A stretch of DNA of 64,000 nt, taken from positions 18,681,606 to 18,745,605 of the forward strand of contig NC_034009.1 in assembly GCF_000346465.2 (NCBI RefSeq), given 5' to 3'. The notes beneath the pieces were generated by a model. The model was not told where the DNA came from. It saw only the letters and a program-made list of their open reading frames with translations, and ran no database searches. Within the stretch, counting starts at the first letter, position 1. Every line of letters starts with the position of its first letter. Both the position numbers and the translations under genes were made by a program. This DNA comes from Prunus persica (taxonomy: Eukaryota > Streptophyta > Magnoliopsida > Rosales > Rosaceae). This document shows, in pieces, positions 43,147 through 54,370 of the stretch.

Positions 43147-43495
43147 ATAGAGATGACACGTGGCACAATTTTAGATGATGAAAATCTTATCTGAAATCTG
43201 AGATTATAATTTTAAAAAAAATATCTGAAAATCTTATCTGACAGAGATGACACGTGGCACAATTTTAGAGGGTGAAAATCTTATCTGAAATATGAGATTA
43301 TAATTTTTTTAAAATATCTGAAAATCTTATCTGACATGGGACACGTGGTACAATTTTAGAGGGTGAAAATGTTATATGAAATCTGAGATTATAATTTTTT
43401 TTAATGAATATCCGAAAATTTTATCTGGAATAAGACACGTGGCAATCGAGATTCTTATCCGAAAATCTTTTATGAAAACAATGGACACGTGACAA
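43147..43495 (-). promoter_or_regulatory. Tandem G-box/GATA-motif repeats upstream of the Harbinger transposase
   Basis: Three to four diverged units of about 92-95 bp, each with GACACGTGG, AATTTTAGA, CTTATCTGA and a poly-T tract. CACGTG cores start at 43157, 43251, 43342, 43436 and 43486. CTTATC is the reverse of the GATAAG I-box. G-box plus I-box is a known light-response pairing in plant promoters; that it acts so here is inference. Confidence 0.7.
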
Positions 43496-43729
43496 CCAAA
43501 AATATTATCCAAAAATTTAATTACAAAAGATTATCAAAATTAATGGTTTAAAGTATTAAAAAAAAATAGGAAATAAAGTACAATGAATAGTATTTGCCCT
43601 AGACTTGCCCTAGACTTAGCCCTCATGGGTGGAACCACAAATGGCAAGGCTGCCACTATTCATGTGAATAGTGACAGCCCTTGCTTGCCCTTGCCTTAGA
43701 CTTTGCCCTTATGAGTGAAGTTGCTCTTA

Positions 43730-44869
43730 GAGGTGGACGCATTATTTACGGGAGTTGTTATGTTAGATTTGAATCGTACCATTTTTATTAGCATTCCTTT
43801 GGTTCCTAAAATGGATTTTTACAAAAGGTCATTCCTAAGCTCATTCAAGGATATGGGATTTACTGACTCCCGTCGTAGTGTTTGGGAATAATGGGTATTA
43901 AGGTAACCAAAAATAGTTTTTAGGCTTGTTCCACTGTTTGGTGTGTACAATAGTTTTCGGGCCACACAAAATGTGTTCTATGAAAACATGCCACTAACAA
44001 TGCGCATTTACTACAACCTTAATATATTATTTCTTACAACGAGAGCTAAACTACGTATAAAGTAACTCGTAATTATCAAACATTCAAGTTTATTCTATAG
44101 GAAACGTAAGACACCCTTGCTATATAGAAAGTCTGAACGTACGCATCCCCCTACTGGTTCCTCCTAAATGTAGGGATAATTATACACAAGAATGTTTGAA
44201 ATAGTTCATGAATAAAATGCTGGAATAAGGCTTCAAATTCAAGATATTGAATTAGTCTGGTTTTGCCATTGTTGGTCATCTTTCTGACGCCTTTCTCTCT
44301 CTTTTGTTTCTTTTTATTCGGAAGAGAATTATCACTAGGCTATGAGTTAGCAGTGAATCAAGAACAACCACATGGGAATCAAGAATAAAAAGGAACTTTC
44401 AACCCAAACAAAAATCCAACAGAAGAATTCAAGTAATATAATTTGTTCACGTATTCCGATAATTGTTTCATTGAATTGATGCATCAAGTAAATTAAAGAC
44501 CAGCAGAATCAAGCTTCTTCTACACCAGGTAAATTGGTAATGGCTGCAATCTTCATATAATGAGGTTCAATGGCTACAACTTTTATCATACAGCTAAAAC
44601 AACTAGCTGCTGCTGCACACACCGTCATTTAAAGTTCAAAATTGTTAACATATACCAAAGTCTGTTTTATGAAAAGATTGCTCATATCTAATCTTGTAAA
44701 TAGGAAGGAGGTAAGAACTTGTACCTCATTAGTCATCAACTAAGCAACATTTAATTACCATCTTGGCTGAAATCAGTACTAAAATTAAAGCAATCAACGA
44801 ACCCAAATTAGAGAAACTGCGATTATCACTTTATATCTTGTGTTGTGGAACTATACATGTATTTATAAA
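43730..44869. other. Intergenic region
   Basis: About 1.1 kb of AT-rich DNA without a credible reading frame or identifiable repeat ends. Confidence 0.55.
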
Positions 44870-46062
44870 TATAAAAAATCAACTCCCGACCATCATGGAT
44901 TCATACATTTCAAATTCACCATATACAGACCAAAACAGAACATATTGGCAGCATTTTAAATTTCAGAAAAGTTTAAAAAAAGTACAAGAAATTAACAAAC
45001 AGTCTCAAATGCAAGCGGGAAGAAAACTCCAAATCAGATTTCTTCAATTTTAATAAGATCTATGAACAGTTACCATGTGAAATATATGGCAACTCAATCC
45101 TTTTTCTAAAACTAGAGGCCATCTTAGGCAAAAAGGAAGAGGACCATTTCACCTTAAATAAGATTTGACTGAACTACTCTAGTAGAAGAAAATGATGAAT
45201 CATATAAATTCAGATATCAGAATTATCATTTTTCAGACCTTGCATGTTAAATCTCTCTTCTTGCTTAGATTGTTGCATCTTTATGATATAAGTTCAGATA
45301 TGAGAATTATCATTTTTCAGACCTTGCATGTTAAATCTCTCTTCTTGCTTAGATTGTTGCATCTTTATGATAATATCTTAAAAGGATTCCACAGAAAAAA
45401 TAGAAAAAGAAAGCATGAATGCCCAATTTCAACTTCTACTCTTTCAATGGAACAAAACATACCACATTCAAATACCTGCTCAATGTTATATCCAGGACTT
45501 GGATCATTGGAGAGTGTTAGTACCCTGTCGAATGTGGCAAGCAACTTCCAACAGCATATCAATGGTCTCTCCAAAGATTCAACACCTCCCGTCACTATAT
45601 GCAATTACCTGTGTGTTCCCACACTGACATACAACACAACAGGATCATATGCACCTGTCACAATCCTTCCCATCTCAATATGTGCACTGCAATGATTAAC
45701 TGCAACAATGGGCTTCTTCCAAAGCTATGAAAGAACCCCAACAACAATGGCAGCAACTTGTAATGGTGCTCCCATGCCAGGACCCTTGGTGTAACAAAGG
45801 CAATAAATTTCCTTGGGCGTTATTTGGGCAGTTTCCAAAGCAGATTTAATCAGCGGGTGAATGAGTTGGAGATGGTGCGGTGCAGTTTCGAGGGAAGGAG
45901 CCCTTGGCCGTGAGGGGTAATGTATGTGGTGAGCGAGTTCGACAAAATTGTTACCCCAACACCAATCTTGTTGGCTGAACCCTCAAACCCTAGAGCTATC
46001 ATCTTCTTCATTCTTGTAGAAGGCACACTGTGTAAATCAAAAGGAAATTCAAACAAAGTCCA
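44870..46062 (-). pseudogene. Truncated KAE1 (OSGEP) pseudogene, 5' part only
   Basis: This segment matches 50876-52210 of the intact KAE1 gene in the same orientation and covers part of intron 1, exon 1 and the start of the leader. The frame begins [20 protein letters not shown], then loses a few codons, shifts frame near the GQG motif, and resumes only in pieces ([17 protein letters not shown]). Exons 2 and 3 are absent. The similarity stops near 46062, about 90 bp from the CDC20 stop codon. It cannot make a working enzyme. It carries an extra internal 84-bp duplication. Confidence 0.9.
45209..45372. repeat. 84-bp tandem duplication in the KAE1 pseudogene
   Basis: Two adjacent copies beginning TTCAGATAT at 45209 and 45293 are almost identical (one difference seen, ATC against ATG). 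The intact KAE1 gene has only one copy at about 51328-51405. Confidence 0.92.
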
Positions 46063-46149
46063 AAATATTCGACTCACAAATACTTTTTATGAACCTTGTC
46101 TGCAATATATTCTGGGTGGCTTAATTTCCATGGAACTGGCAAAGTTTGA

Positions 46150-47496
46150 TCAGTGGATACGATTCAAATGGGCAAAAGGCTCAGGATCAGCTTTGGGAGC
46201 TGGTTTAACCTCCTTAGGGTCTCCAAAAGCATTCCATAACTTCAGTGTTTCATGAGCTGCTGATGCTACTGTGCAACCATTTGGGCTCTGAGCCATATAA
46301 AGGACTGTAGAAGTATGACCAGTGAGTTCTGCAATTCTAAACATTGATGGGTATTTCCAAAGAGTAAGCTGATTCTGAGAAAACCCATGTGCGCTAAGCA
46401 GCTCTCGTTCATTCATATTCCACAGCAAAGCACAAACCTCAGAGCCAGTGTCAACAGAGTTCAGGCATGCACCTGTGTGAGTGTTCCAGAACTTTATGCA
46501 CCCATCATCATTCCCACCTCCACCAGAAGCTAGCAAATTTCTCTGGAAAGGACACCAAGCAAGGGCTTTTACAGCAGCTGTATGGTCTTGAAGCCTGTGA
46601 AGCCACCGTGTTCGTGAATATGATCTGTTGTCCCATATATGGAGCAGGTTATCATTTCCTCCACTTGCTAATTGCTGGCCCGAAGCCGACCATTTAAGCC
46701 CACAAACTTCTTGCTCATGTCCTCTGTATGTCTCAACAACAATGTGGGATCCAATTCTTACATCATTGTTAACGATGCGGCCATCCATTCCTCCAGTTGT
46801 AAGAATGTGATTGTTCCATGCCAGTGAGCCTACTCCCGATAGGTGGCAACCTCTCAAGGTTATCACATGAGAACTGGCAGCTGTATCCCATAGCTCTACT
46901 TCGGAATTGTTCAGTCCAATGGCAATCTGGCGTCCATCAATAGCCCAGTTGACGCTGGTAACAGGTCCCCTTTCATCCTCAAATGTGGCCAGTTCCCAAG
47001 TAGAATCATCTGTAGCATCCCACAAATAAACTTTGTTTGCAAGAGCTATTGCAAGAACATTGGAGCTTCCCCAATCCAACAAATTAAGGTAGTAATCATC
47101 TATAAGGTCGGGAGCATCAAGTGTTCTGTCTGCACTTTGAGAAATATATCTTCTTCGTGCCTTTGGGGGGTTTGATTCAGTAGGTTTATCTGAAGAGAAG
47201 TTGCTTGGGAAGAGCTCTACAGGGGGAGGAGTCTTGTTCTTGAAAGCAAGAATTCTACTGCGGTTCATGTTCATGGCCTCAGCCAACTGCTTCCGATAGC
47301 CTACTCCATATCTAGGTGGGTTTTCCTTACCTTTCCTAGTACTACTACCCTGATGAGTAAGCATGTAAAATGCATAATCAAAGTCCATGGCGGACCGGTT
47401 TGGTATGAACCGGTCCCAATTTTCTCGGGAATTCCTTTTCTGAAGAAGCTGTTGTTCAAGAGGGCACCACCTAGACTGCGACCTCAAGGTACTCAT
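46150..47496 (-). CDS. CDC20: CDC20-type WD40 activator of the anaphase-promoting complex, intronless
   Basis: Start placed at ATG 47496 ([17 protein letters not shown]); an in-frame ATG nine codons upstream is also possible. 448 residues without introns. The C-box [15 protein letters not shown], a KEN sequence (GKENPP) and the Mad2-binding-like [12 protein letters not shown] lie in the N-terminal third; seven WD40 repeats follow, with [13 protein letters not shown] and [12 protein letters not shown] clear. CDC20 recruits cyclin and securin substrates to the APC/C ubiquitin ligase at mitosis. Oddities: the C-terminal Ile-Arg tail that docks on the APC reads Ile-His here, blade 7 lacks a residue (AAHETLKLW), and a spacer before WLHRLQDH is short. 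It may be a diverged duplicate or retrocopy instead of the main gene. Confidence 0.85.
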   Translation of the reverse strand: MSTLRSQSRWCPLEQQLLQKRNSRENWDRFIPNRSAMDFDYAFYMLTHQGSSTRKGKENPPRYGVGYRKQLAEAMNMNRSRILAFKNKTPPPVELFPSNFSSDKPTESNPPKARRRYISQSADRTLDAPDLIDDYYLNLLDWGSSNVLAIALANKVYLWDATDDSTWELATFEDERGPVTSVNWAIDGRQIAIGLNNSEVELWDTAASSHVITLRGCHLSGVGSLAWNNHILTTGGMDGRIVNNDVRIGSHIVVETYRGHEQEVCGLKWSASGQQLASGGNDNLLHIWDNRSYSRTRWLHRLQDHTAAVKALAWCPFQRNLLASGGGGNDDGCIKFWNTHTGACLNSVDTGSEVCALLWNMNERELLSAHGFSQNQLTLWKYPSMFRIAELTGHTSTVLYMAQSPNGCTVASAAHETLKLWNAFGDPKEVKPAPKADPEPFAHLNRIH

Positions 47497-47535
47497 TGTT
47501 ACATTTGCAAATATGAAACCCAAAAATTAAAAATT

Positions 47536-47843
47536 AAAAAACACAGAATATGAGAGACACAGACAAATAAACAGGGAGAGAGAGCAGTCAAAAATCAATA
47601 TAATTGAAGCAGATTTTCCTTCAGAACAACCAAAATCATATGCAAACTTCAAAAACCAACTAAGATCCTGTAGAAACCCTAAGAAATCAAACTTCAAAAA
47701 AAAAAAACAGAGAATATGAGAGACACAAATAAATAAACAGAGAGAGCAGTCGAAAATCAGTATAATTGAAGCACAACCAAAAGCATAGACAAACTTCACA
47801 AACCAACTAAGCTCCCGTAGAAACCCTAAATGAAATCAAATTT
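47536..47843. repeat. Imperfect tandem duplication (about 162 bp) upstream of CDC20
   Basis: Copies at about 47536-47697 and 47701-47843 share AGAATATGAGAGACACA, TATAATTGAAGCA, ACCAACTAAG and GTAGAAACCCTAA in the same order. They lie in the leader or promoter of the CDC20 gene. Confidence 0.85.
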
Positions 47844-48154
47844 AACTAAAGGCAATAGAAACGCAGACAGGGCTCAGATATTGTCAATTCAAAATTTTAG
47901 CAGAAAAATATACACACAAAAAAACTGAGTCTAACTAACCGAATTATCGATACGACGGGACCTAAATTGCCTCCGAACAAAGCATTCAGCTGAGGCTTTC
48001 GATTGGTTTCTTCGTCTGCCCACACTCACCGATGCTCAATCAATTCCACCTCAATTGTTAGCCCAAAGCGGAATCGTAATGTATTCTCAGAGATCGAATC
48101 GAAGAAAATTGAACTCGGGTTTGATGCTCAAAGATGTATATATATGTACGTTCG

Positions 48155-48248
48155 ACGCGTAGAATACGCATGGAATACGCGTATCCCATTAGTGGAATAC
48201 GCGTATTTCACGCGTATTCCACGAGTGAAATACGCGTACTCGACGCGT
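48155..48248. promoter_or_regulatory. Cluster of six ACGCGT motifs upstream of CDC20
   Basis: ACGCGT occurs at 48155, 48177, 48199, 48210, 48232 and 48243, embedded in GAATACGCGTATT-like words. Starts are spaced 22, 22, 11, 22 and 11 bp, so an 11-bp phase is visible. ACGCGT is the MluI cell-cycle box of yeast and overlaps the plant CGCG/CAMTA core. It lies about 0.66 kb upstream of the CDC20 ATG. Confidence 0.7.
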
Positions 48249-48309
48249 ATCAGCTTGATAGCTACGACCGGCGACAACCTCTCTCTCTCTCCCTCCCTCT
48301 CTCCTAGAT

Positions 48310-49879
48310 GAGTTTTGCTATTTGATTACAGGTTGAAAGAAAAATGGTTAGAAAACAAGAAGCAGACTTACGATCTGGGTTGCTGATTTTATGAAGGTTT
48401 TTTTTTTTTTGGTGGTCTGAACATCATCACTGCACATGTCATGCCTTCGATTATTTCTTCATTCCCGATCCTGAAATTAGTATTTTTATCAATGTTGGAG
48501 AGTGGAATTAGATGGTATGAATGCTTAAACTGTTGAAAATAATTAAAGGCTAAAAAAAAAAAGATTTTCTATTATTTCAATCAAACCCAATTAATCTAGT
48601 TAGTTTCATACTTAATTTACTCGTGTAGGCATTTTTGAACATTTAATTCAAGTGATGGATATAAATAGGTGCTCGTACATAAACGTAATGAGAAAAATGA
48701 AATTTTGAGATGATAAAAACAGAAAAACAGGACTCGTTGCACGAGGTTTCTCATATAGACCTAGAATCGATTAGGAGAATACATTCAGAGCTCCATTTTG
48801 GAAGAGTTTACTGTTTATTGATCTAATTTTGGTGAATTTGATAATACATCTGTCACTAATTTTAACTTAAATTTGCAGAAAATAGAAGAAATTGTAGTAA
48901 GAATTCTTGCAAACTAAAATATTCAAAAGTACCTGTAATATATTCAAGTTCAAAGTACAACCGTAGTACGAGCTAAAGCCCAACAAAACAGTATCAATAC
49001 ACTGATGATATTATGTGCTTCTTGGCCTCGGAAAATCATTCCAATCAAAGTTAATAAGGCTTGAAAGGACTTTAGCCTTGCCTGATAAACCTAATAAAAA
49101 ACAATACATTAATCTACAGAGCCAAATAGAGATCGAATTGAGGTTGATGCATACAGGCTTGAACCTGTCAATTGGAAAACATGAAAACATTGTAAGCAAA
49201 GCAAAGAGGATTTCATTTCACATATATATGTTTTTTTAACATTCGTTTAAGGAAAAGAAAGATCTCTTCAAACTATCTTTCAAGTGTAAGGGAGAAAAAT
49301 AAATATTGTCTTCTAATCTAACCATTTTTCTTCCTCAGTCATCAAACAATCCTCTATGAGGAAGTTATGTGAAGTACTTCACAACTCATGTGGAATGAAG
49401 AAATAGGCCATGTGACAGACTAATTTGCAGCTGTTTTCAATATGAAGTTTGATGCAGGAGCAGCAGGACAGAAGCTTATATACATGCATACACATATAGA
49501 CATACGCAGAAAAACACACACACACATAAACACGTGCTCACACATTAACATACTGTTATTTTGATTTGTGTCTTTTAGTGTTATTTAATTGGATTTTCCT
49601 TTTGGGAAAAGAAACACAAAGACAAACTTTATTGATAAAAAGAAGAAAAATTACAGGCATGGACAAGATAAGTACTCCTTAGGTGCTTAAAGCAGGAAAA
49701 GATATAAAAATGAATATGAACGATGTATTCCTTAGGCAAAGGCTTAGACAATCATACTAAACAGTCTTTACATAGTTCAATGGTCGGAAACTCAAAGCTA
49801 ATTACTCATGCAAATATCTTCCCAGTGTCTTTCTGTACAAGAAACACCATACCTCAAGAATTATAAGATTTAGGTAGTC
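48310..49879. other. Intergenic region between CDC20 and KAE1
   Basis: About 1.57 kb. The right part must contain the KAE1 3' untranslated region. Two opposed short frames near 49011-49239 have no recognisable content. A CA-rich stretch occurs near 49515. Confidence 0.55.
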
Positions 49880-52166
49880 TCATCCATGAAGCCGTTTAAG
49901 TTTTTCTGACTCCTCTTTTAGTCTCCAGATTGCTTCCACTTCATCAGTTCGGAAACGTTGCGTAAAAGTAGATTCCTCAAACAGAGTTGATGCGCCATGA
50001 ACAAAAGCAAGAAGACCAGTATAAGCAATCATGGCACCGTTATCAATACAATACCTATCATCAGTTGCAAACAACCTTCCACCCCGTTCAGAGCACATAG
50101 TTCTCATCATCTCTTGCAAGCGTTCATTGCAACCTACACCGCCAACAATAAGGACATCTTTCTTGTCACAATGTGCCATTGCACGCTCCGTTATCTCCAC
50201 AAGCATTGCAAACACATTTTCCTGAACCAAATTAATAAAATTAAATAAATCATGTAAGTAGTCCATCATTACAGTCATCATTCTTCATCTTTTGCTTGCA
50301 GAGAGTTTATTAAATTGGAAATTCTTTGTCGCTCTTTTTTCCTGATAAGTCCCATTTGCTGAAACCTATTTTCCCATCAAAATAGCTTTGATTCCAAAGT
50401 TTACCTGGAGTGAGTAGCATAGATCTGCAGGGGTGCACTCGCTATTCTTGAGCTTCTCCACAGCAGTGGCTTCAATGTAGCTCAAAATTCCACTAAAAGA
50501 CACATCCATCCCTTTCACAGCATAAGGAAGGTCTATATACTGTTCTCCTTTCTTTGCAAGCTGGGAGGGGAAGGAATCACACAAGTCATGATGGAAGCAC
50601 TTCCACAAAATATTCAACTAAAGCACGGGATAGAAACGTAGCTCAAATCAAACAATAAGAATAATAGTGGTAATAATGATGACACTAATGATGATGATAA
50701 TTCAACTTCAAGAGTTATTACATATGGATTTCTTATGCCCATTCAGTGCAATAAGATTGACTGCATCACCTGATCACCCTATAATTTGGCAAACTATATG
50801 ACTCTAGTTTATAGAGATGACTATGAGTTTGAAACCGCCTGTAAACATTATGGAACTAAAAATGTATTAAAAAGATAATCAACTACCCAACCATGATGGG
50901 TTCACACACTTCAAATTGATTCACCATATACAGGAATGCAATAGGCCACCCACAATAGAATATATAGAAATCACATTGGCAACATTTTAAATTTCAAAAA
51001 ATGTTCATAAAAAAAAGTACAGAAATTAACAACCAACATTCTCACAGTGCAAGCAGGAAGAAAACTCCAAATCAGATTTCTTCAATTTTAATAAGATCTA
51101 TGAACAGGTACCATGTGAAATAGATCATACAAAATATGGCCACTCAACCTCTTCTCTAAAACTAGAGGCCACTTACGCAAAAAGGAAGAGGGAAGCCATT
51201 TCACCTTCTATCTAAATAAATGCCACTAGCTCCCATATGATACACTTTTCCTGTTTCGTTTTCTTTTTGGGGTCACAATAAGATTTTTCTGAACTACTCT
51301 AGTAGAAGAAAATGCTGAATCATATAAGGTCAAATATTAGAATTATCCTTTTTCAGACCTTGCATGTTAAATCTCTCTTGTTGCCAGATTGTTGCGTCTT
51401 TATGATTAAGAAATCAAATTCAGTCCAGCCCAAGTTAAACTCCAACATAGTAACAAGTAAGAACAGCTAGTTCTCAGATTTCTTGGAAAAAGAAAGGAAA
51501 TCTTGATAAGATAACAACTTAAAAGGATTCCACAGAAAAAGAAAAGCATCCATGAATGCCAATTTCAACCTCCACTGATTCAATGGAACAAAACATACCA
51601 CATTCAAATACCTGCTCAATGTTATATCCAGGGCTTGGGTCATTGGAGAGTGTTAATACCCTGGCGAACCGATCCAAGCAATTTCCAACAGCGATATCAA
51701 TGGTCTCTCCAAAGATTCGATACCTCCCTTCACTGTATGCAATTACCTGTGTGTTCCCACCACTGACATACAACACAACAGGATCATCTGCACCTGTCAC
51801 AATCCTTCCCATCTCAATATGTGCAACGCAATGATTAACTGCAACAATGGGCTTCTTCCAAAGCTGTGAAAGAACCCTAACAACAATAGCAGCAACTTGT
51901 AATGGTGCTCCCATGCCAGGACCCTTGGTGTAACAAAGGCAATCAATTTCCTTGGGCGTTATTTGGGCAGTTTCCAGAGCAGATTTAATCAGGGGGAGAA
52001 TGTGTTGGAGATGGTGTTGTGCAGTTTCGCGGGGAAGGAACCCTTGGCCGGGAGGGGTAATGTATGTGTGGCGTGGGTTTGACAAAATTGTGCCATCTAA
52101 GGTGACAACCCCAACGCCAATCTTGTTGGCTGAACCCTCAAACCCTAGAGCTATCATCTTCTTCAT
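49880..52166 (-). CDS. KAE1: tRNA N6-threonylcarbamoyladenosine synthase subunit KAE1 (OSGEP)
   Basis: Three exons in phase: 52166-51612, 50560-50405 and 50221-49880, giving 350 residues, close to the family's usual length. Donors GTATTT and GTAAAC; acceptors CCCAG and GTTCAG. It begins [15 protein letters not shown]; metal ligands are in HCVAHIEMG and the late [13 protein letters not shown], and the nucleotide site in YVSGGNTQV and [12 protein letters not shown]1 is the catalytic subunit of the cytosolic KEOPS/EKC complex that puts t6A on A37 of ANN-decoding tRNAs. No organelle transit peptide is seen, which agrees with the cytosolic form. A leader acceptor lies at 52192-52194. Part of the gene is copied at 44870-46062 and its upstream DNA at 58985-59240. 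Confidence 0.95.
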
Positions 52167-52706
52167 TTTTGTAGAAGAACTCAGGCACACCCTGTAAATC
52201 AAAAGCAAATTCAAACAAAGTCCAACATATATATGCAATTTCAAGCCCAAATAGAGACACTAAAATGCCAAAATTATTTTCAAATACATTTGTATATGTA
52301 GATACACGAAATAAACCTTCACCTTTCAGAAATTAACAGGCACTGTTTTTCAGAAACACGTACACTCCTTTGACCGAAACTGAACTGACGATACAGCAAG
52401 TCAATGTGAAAAAGAACTTATCTTCCAAAAATATCCCAAAATTGTAAACAAACAAAAACAATGCAACCTAATGAGCCAGAACGATAAAAGATTAAAAGGA
52501 TATTGCCCTACAAATCAAAAGGAAGGAGGAAAGGATATAAAGGAGGTCCCAACACTGAGGGAACACAGGGTGTGTCAATCCGACAACGTGGAAGCGCTTT
52601 TGGGCAAACCTATGGAGTCGCAAGGGATTAGTGAGACGAAGCGTGACGACAGACAGAAGAAATGCTAAAAAGAAGGGATATGGAATGTGCCTAGGCAAAT
52701 CGGTGT

Positions 52707-52831
52707 GGCCCAAAAAGGATAATCACAGTGGGCCGAAAGAGAAAAATATTTTCCTTGGGTCTAATGATGCACCCAAATGTTACAGTGACGGTGGGACCTA
52801 TTATGCAAACAGTGAGGGCTTGTTTTGGGCC
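52707..52831 (-). promoter_or_regulatory. Three site-II (TGGGCC/GGCCCA) motifs upstream of KAE1
   Basis: GGCCCA at 52707 and TGGGCC at 52729 and 52826. Such elements bind TCP factors and are common in promoters of translation-related plant genes, which fits KAE1. They lie 540-665 bp upstream of the ATG and just inside the edge of the old copia LTR at 52848. Confidence 0.5.
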
Positions 52832-53580
52832 TTCAATATCTGATTTTTGTTGTAAAATGAACGATATATGCAGAAATATTGAACTGCACGTGCAGTAAAT
52901 GAGACACAATATTTAATGAGATTCAGTCATGCCTATGTCTTCGGACAGCAGCATCATTAACTTTTCCACTATGTAAAATAATAGGGCTACAACTTTAGTG
53001 TTTACAATCTCTGTGGCTCACTAATTTTTCTCTCTTGGAGAATTTATCTCTACTCTCTTTTCTCTCCTCTCACTTTCCTTTCTTTCTTCCTTCCTCTCTG
53101 CCTAGGCTCTCATTTTCTTCTCTAATGGCTGGTTATAGAAAGAATTCATGTGGGTACTCACTCAAAAGTCTTTGACTTCACATGGGTGTTGGCAGACAAG
53201 CTTCACCATTATTTTCATTATTTTCTTTATGTGGGCGCCACCACATTCTTTATAACACTCTCCCTTGGAGACCACAAGTAACATATTGTTGCCTCAATAA
53301 AATCTTGCTAGAAGGAAACTCAGTGAGGTAGAAAACTGATGGAAGGAATAAGAGTGCATTAATCAATGTAGCATACTTCTGGATGCTCCCCCTGATATCT
53401 TCAAAACTATCTTTTTGGAGGGAAAATCTTTCGGAGTGAGTGGAGAATGTAGCCATAAAAAATTCTTTAGTTGAGTAAGTAAATATATTTCCAATGAGCG
53501 ATCTCTATGTAAATCACATAAATTTCCAGAGTTTGCTATTCAACAAAACCTGGGCTATTTGTAAATTCACTTTAGTTTAA

Positions 53581-53689
53581 TAAGCTCGTATATGATGTTA
53601 TGCAGAGATAGAATCAAATATGCCTCACATCATCATAAGCTCGTATATGATGTTATGCAGAGATAGAATCAAATATGCCTCACATCATC
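53581..53689. repeat. 55-bp perfect tandem duplication
   Basis: TAAGCTCGTATATGATG starts at 53581 and 53636 and the two units are identical to the end of CACATCATC. Confidence 0.95.
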
Positions 53690-54365
53690 CCAAAGTGGTG
53701 GTGATGGAGCTGAACTTTATCTGAAAAATACAATGTCCGGTGTAGTATACTTCCAAAAAATCATTTAAGTGCCCAACGAATAACCCACATAAAAATGCTT
53801 AAATACTTTCTTAGTATTTCTTGACACATTATATAGCTTTATACGCAACTATTTGTTCTGCTTAAACATCTTTAGGGAATCGCTTCTGGCAATATGCTTC
53901 CATGCATTTAATAACCCTTAAAGATAGCATGTTGGTCTTCGCAAATGTGCAAAAAGACGGCACGATTGCATCCGTAAATATGGAGAACCTCAACATTCCT
54001 TGTTTCTACAAGAAACATTGTGTCATATAAAGTGAGTATATTATTCTTTATTCCAAACACCCATATATAACCTTCAAGGTTAACATCTTTCGGGGTTTGT
54101 ACTATGGATTTGTTCTTTCATGTTCATTCTTATATGTTATGGAATTGCCTCTTTCCATTTTGGCCAATGATTTTGTCCAATGATTTTGTCGACATTTAAT
54201 AATAGAATGTGGTTCCAATCAACACAGCCCACTGATGATTTGAGTAGCCACTCTAAAACCAAAAATTGTCATTCATCAATTCGTGATCCCATCATTCTCA
54301 TGTGCATGCGCATGCATCAATTATAAGTATTTCTTTGCTTTTGGGTACCCAAGCCACTTCAAGGA

Positions 54366-54370
54366 CTTTT
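54366..54370. repeat. Left target-site duplication (ctttt) of the solo LTR
   Basis: ctttt directly precedes TGTAACACC and is repeated at 57099-57103 after CTGTCA. Confidence 0.85.

Larger units (their letters stand above)
39559..43726. mobile_element. PIF/Harbinger element with both genes apparently intact
   Basis: It holds a Myb/SANT-like ORF1 (plus) and a Harbinger transposase (minus) in convergent order, the usual two-gene content. The edges are set by TTA at 39556-39558 followed by GAGCGAGCCC, and GAAGTTGCTC followed by TTA at 43727-43729; TTA duplications are typical for this superfamily. The terminal match beyond GAGC is weak, so the exact ends are tentative. GGGC-rich subterminal repeats occur at both ends. 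A 102-bp hairpin lies near the left end and G-box repeats near the right end. Confidence 0.75.
52848..54370 (-). mobile_element. Old Ty1/copia remnant (one LTR plus degraded pol fragments)
   Basis: 52848-53257 resembles the young copia LTR along its whole length (TGTTGTAAAAT start, GCACGTGCAGTAAATGAGAC, CTTTATAACA end) and is followed by the same CCCTTGGAGACCACA purine-tract side. Further right, scraps such as TCTTTCCATTTTGGCCAATG and AACCTTCAAGGTTAAC match pol of the young element at about 26800-26910. Large deletions and shifts leave no frame. The solo LTR at 54371 inserted into it. Confidence 0.75.

Noticed and set aside
45192..45695. Plus-strand 167-residue frame with duplicated segment
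   Set aside because: It is antisense to the KAE1 pseudogene, and its internal repetition comes from the 84-bp duplication.
49011..49239. Two opposed frames of about 62-74 residues between CDC20 and KAE1
   Set aside because: No family content, no supporting splice or promoter signal; likely chance in AT-rich DNA.
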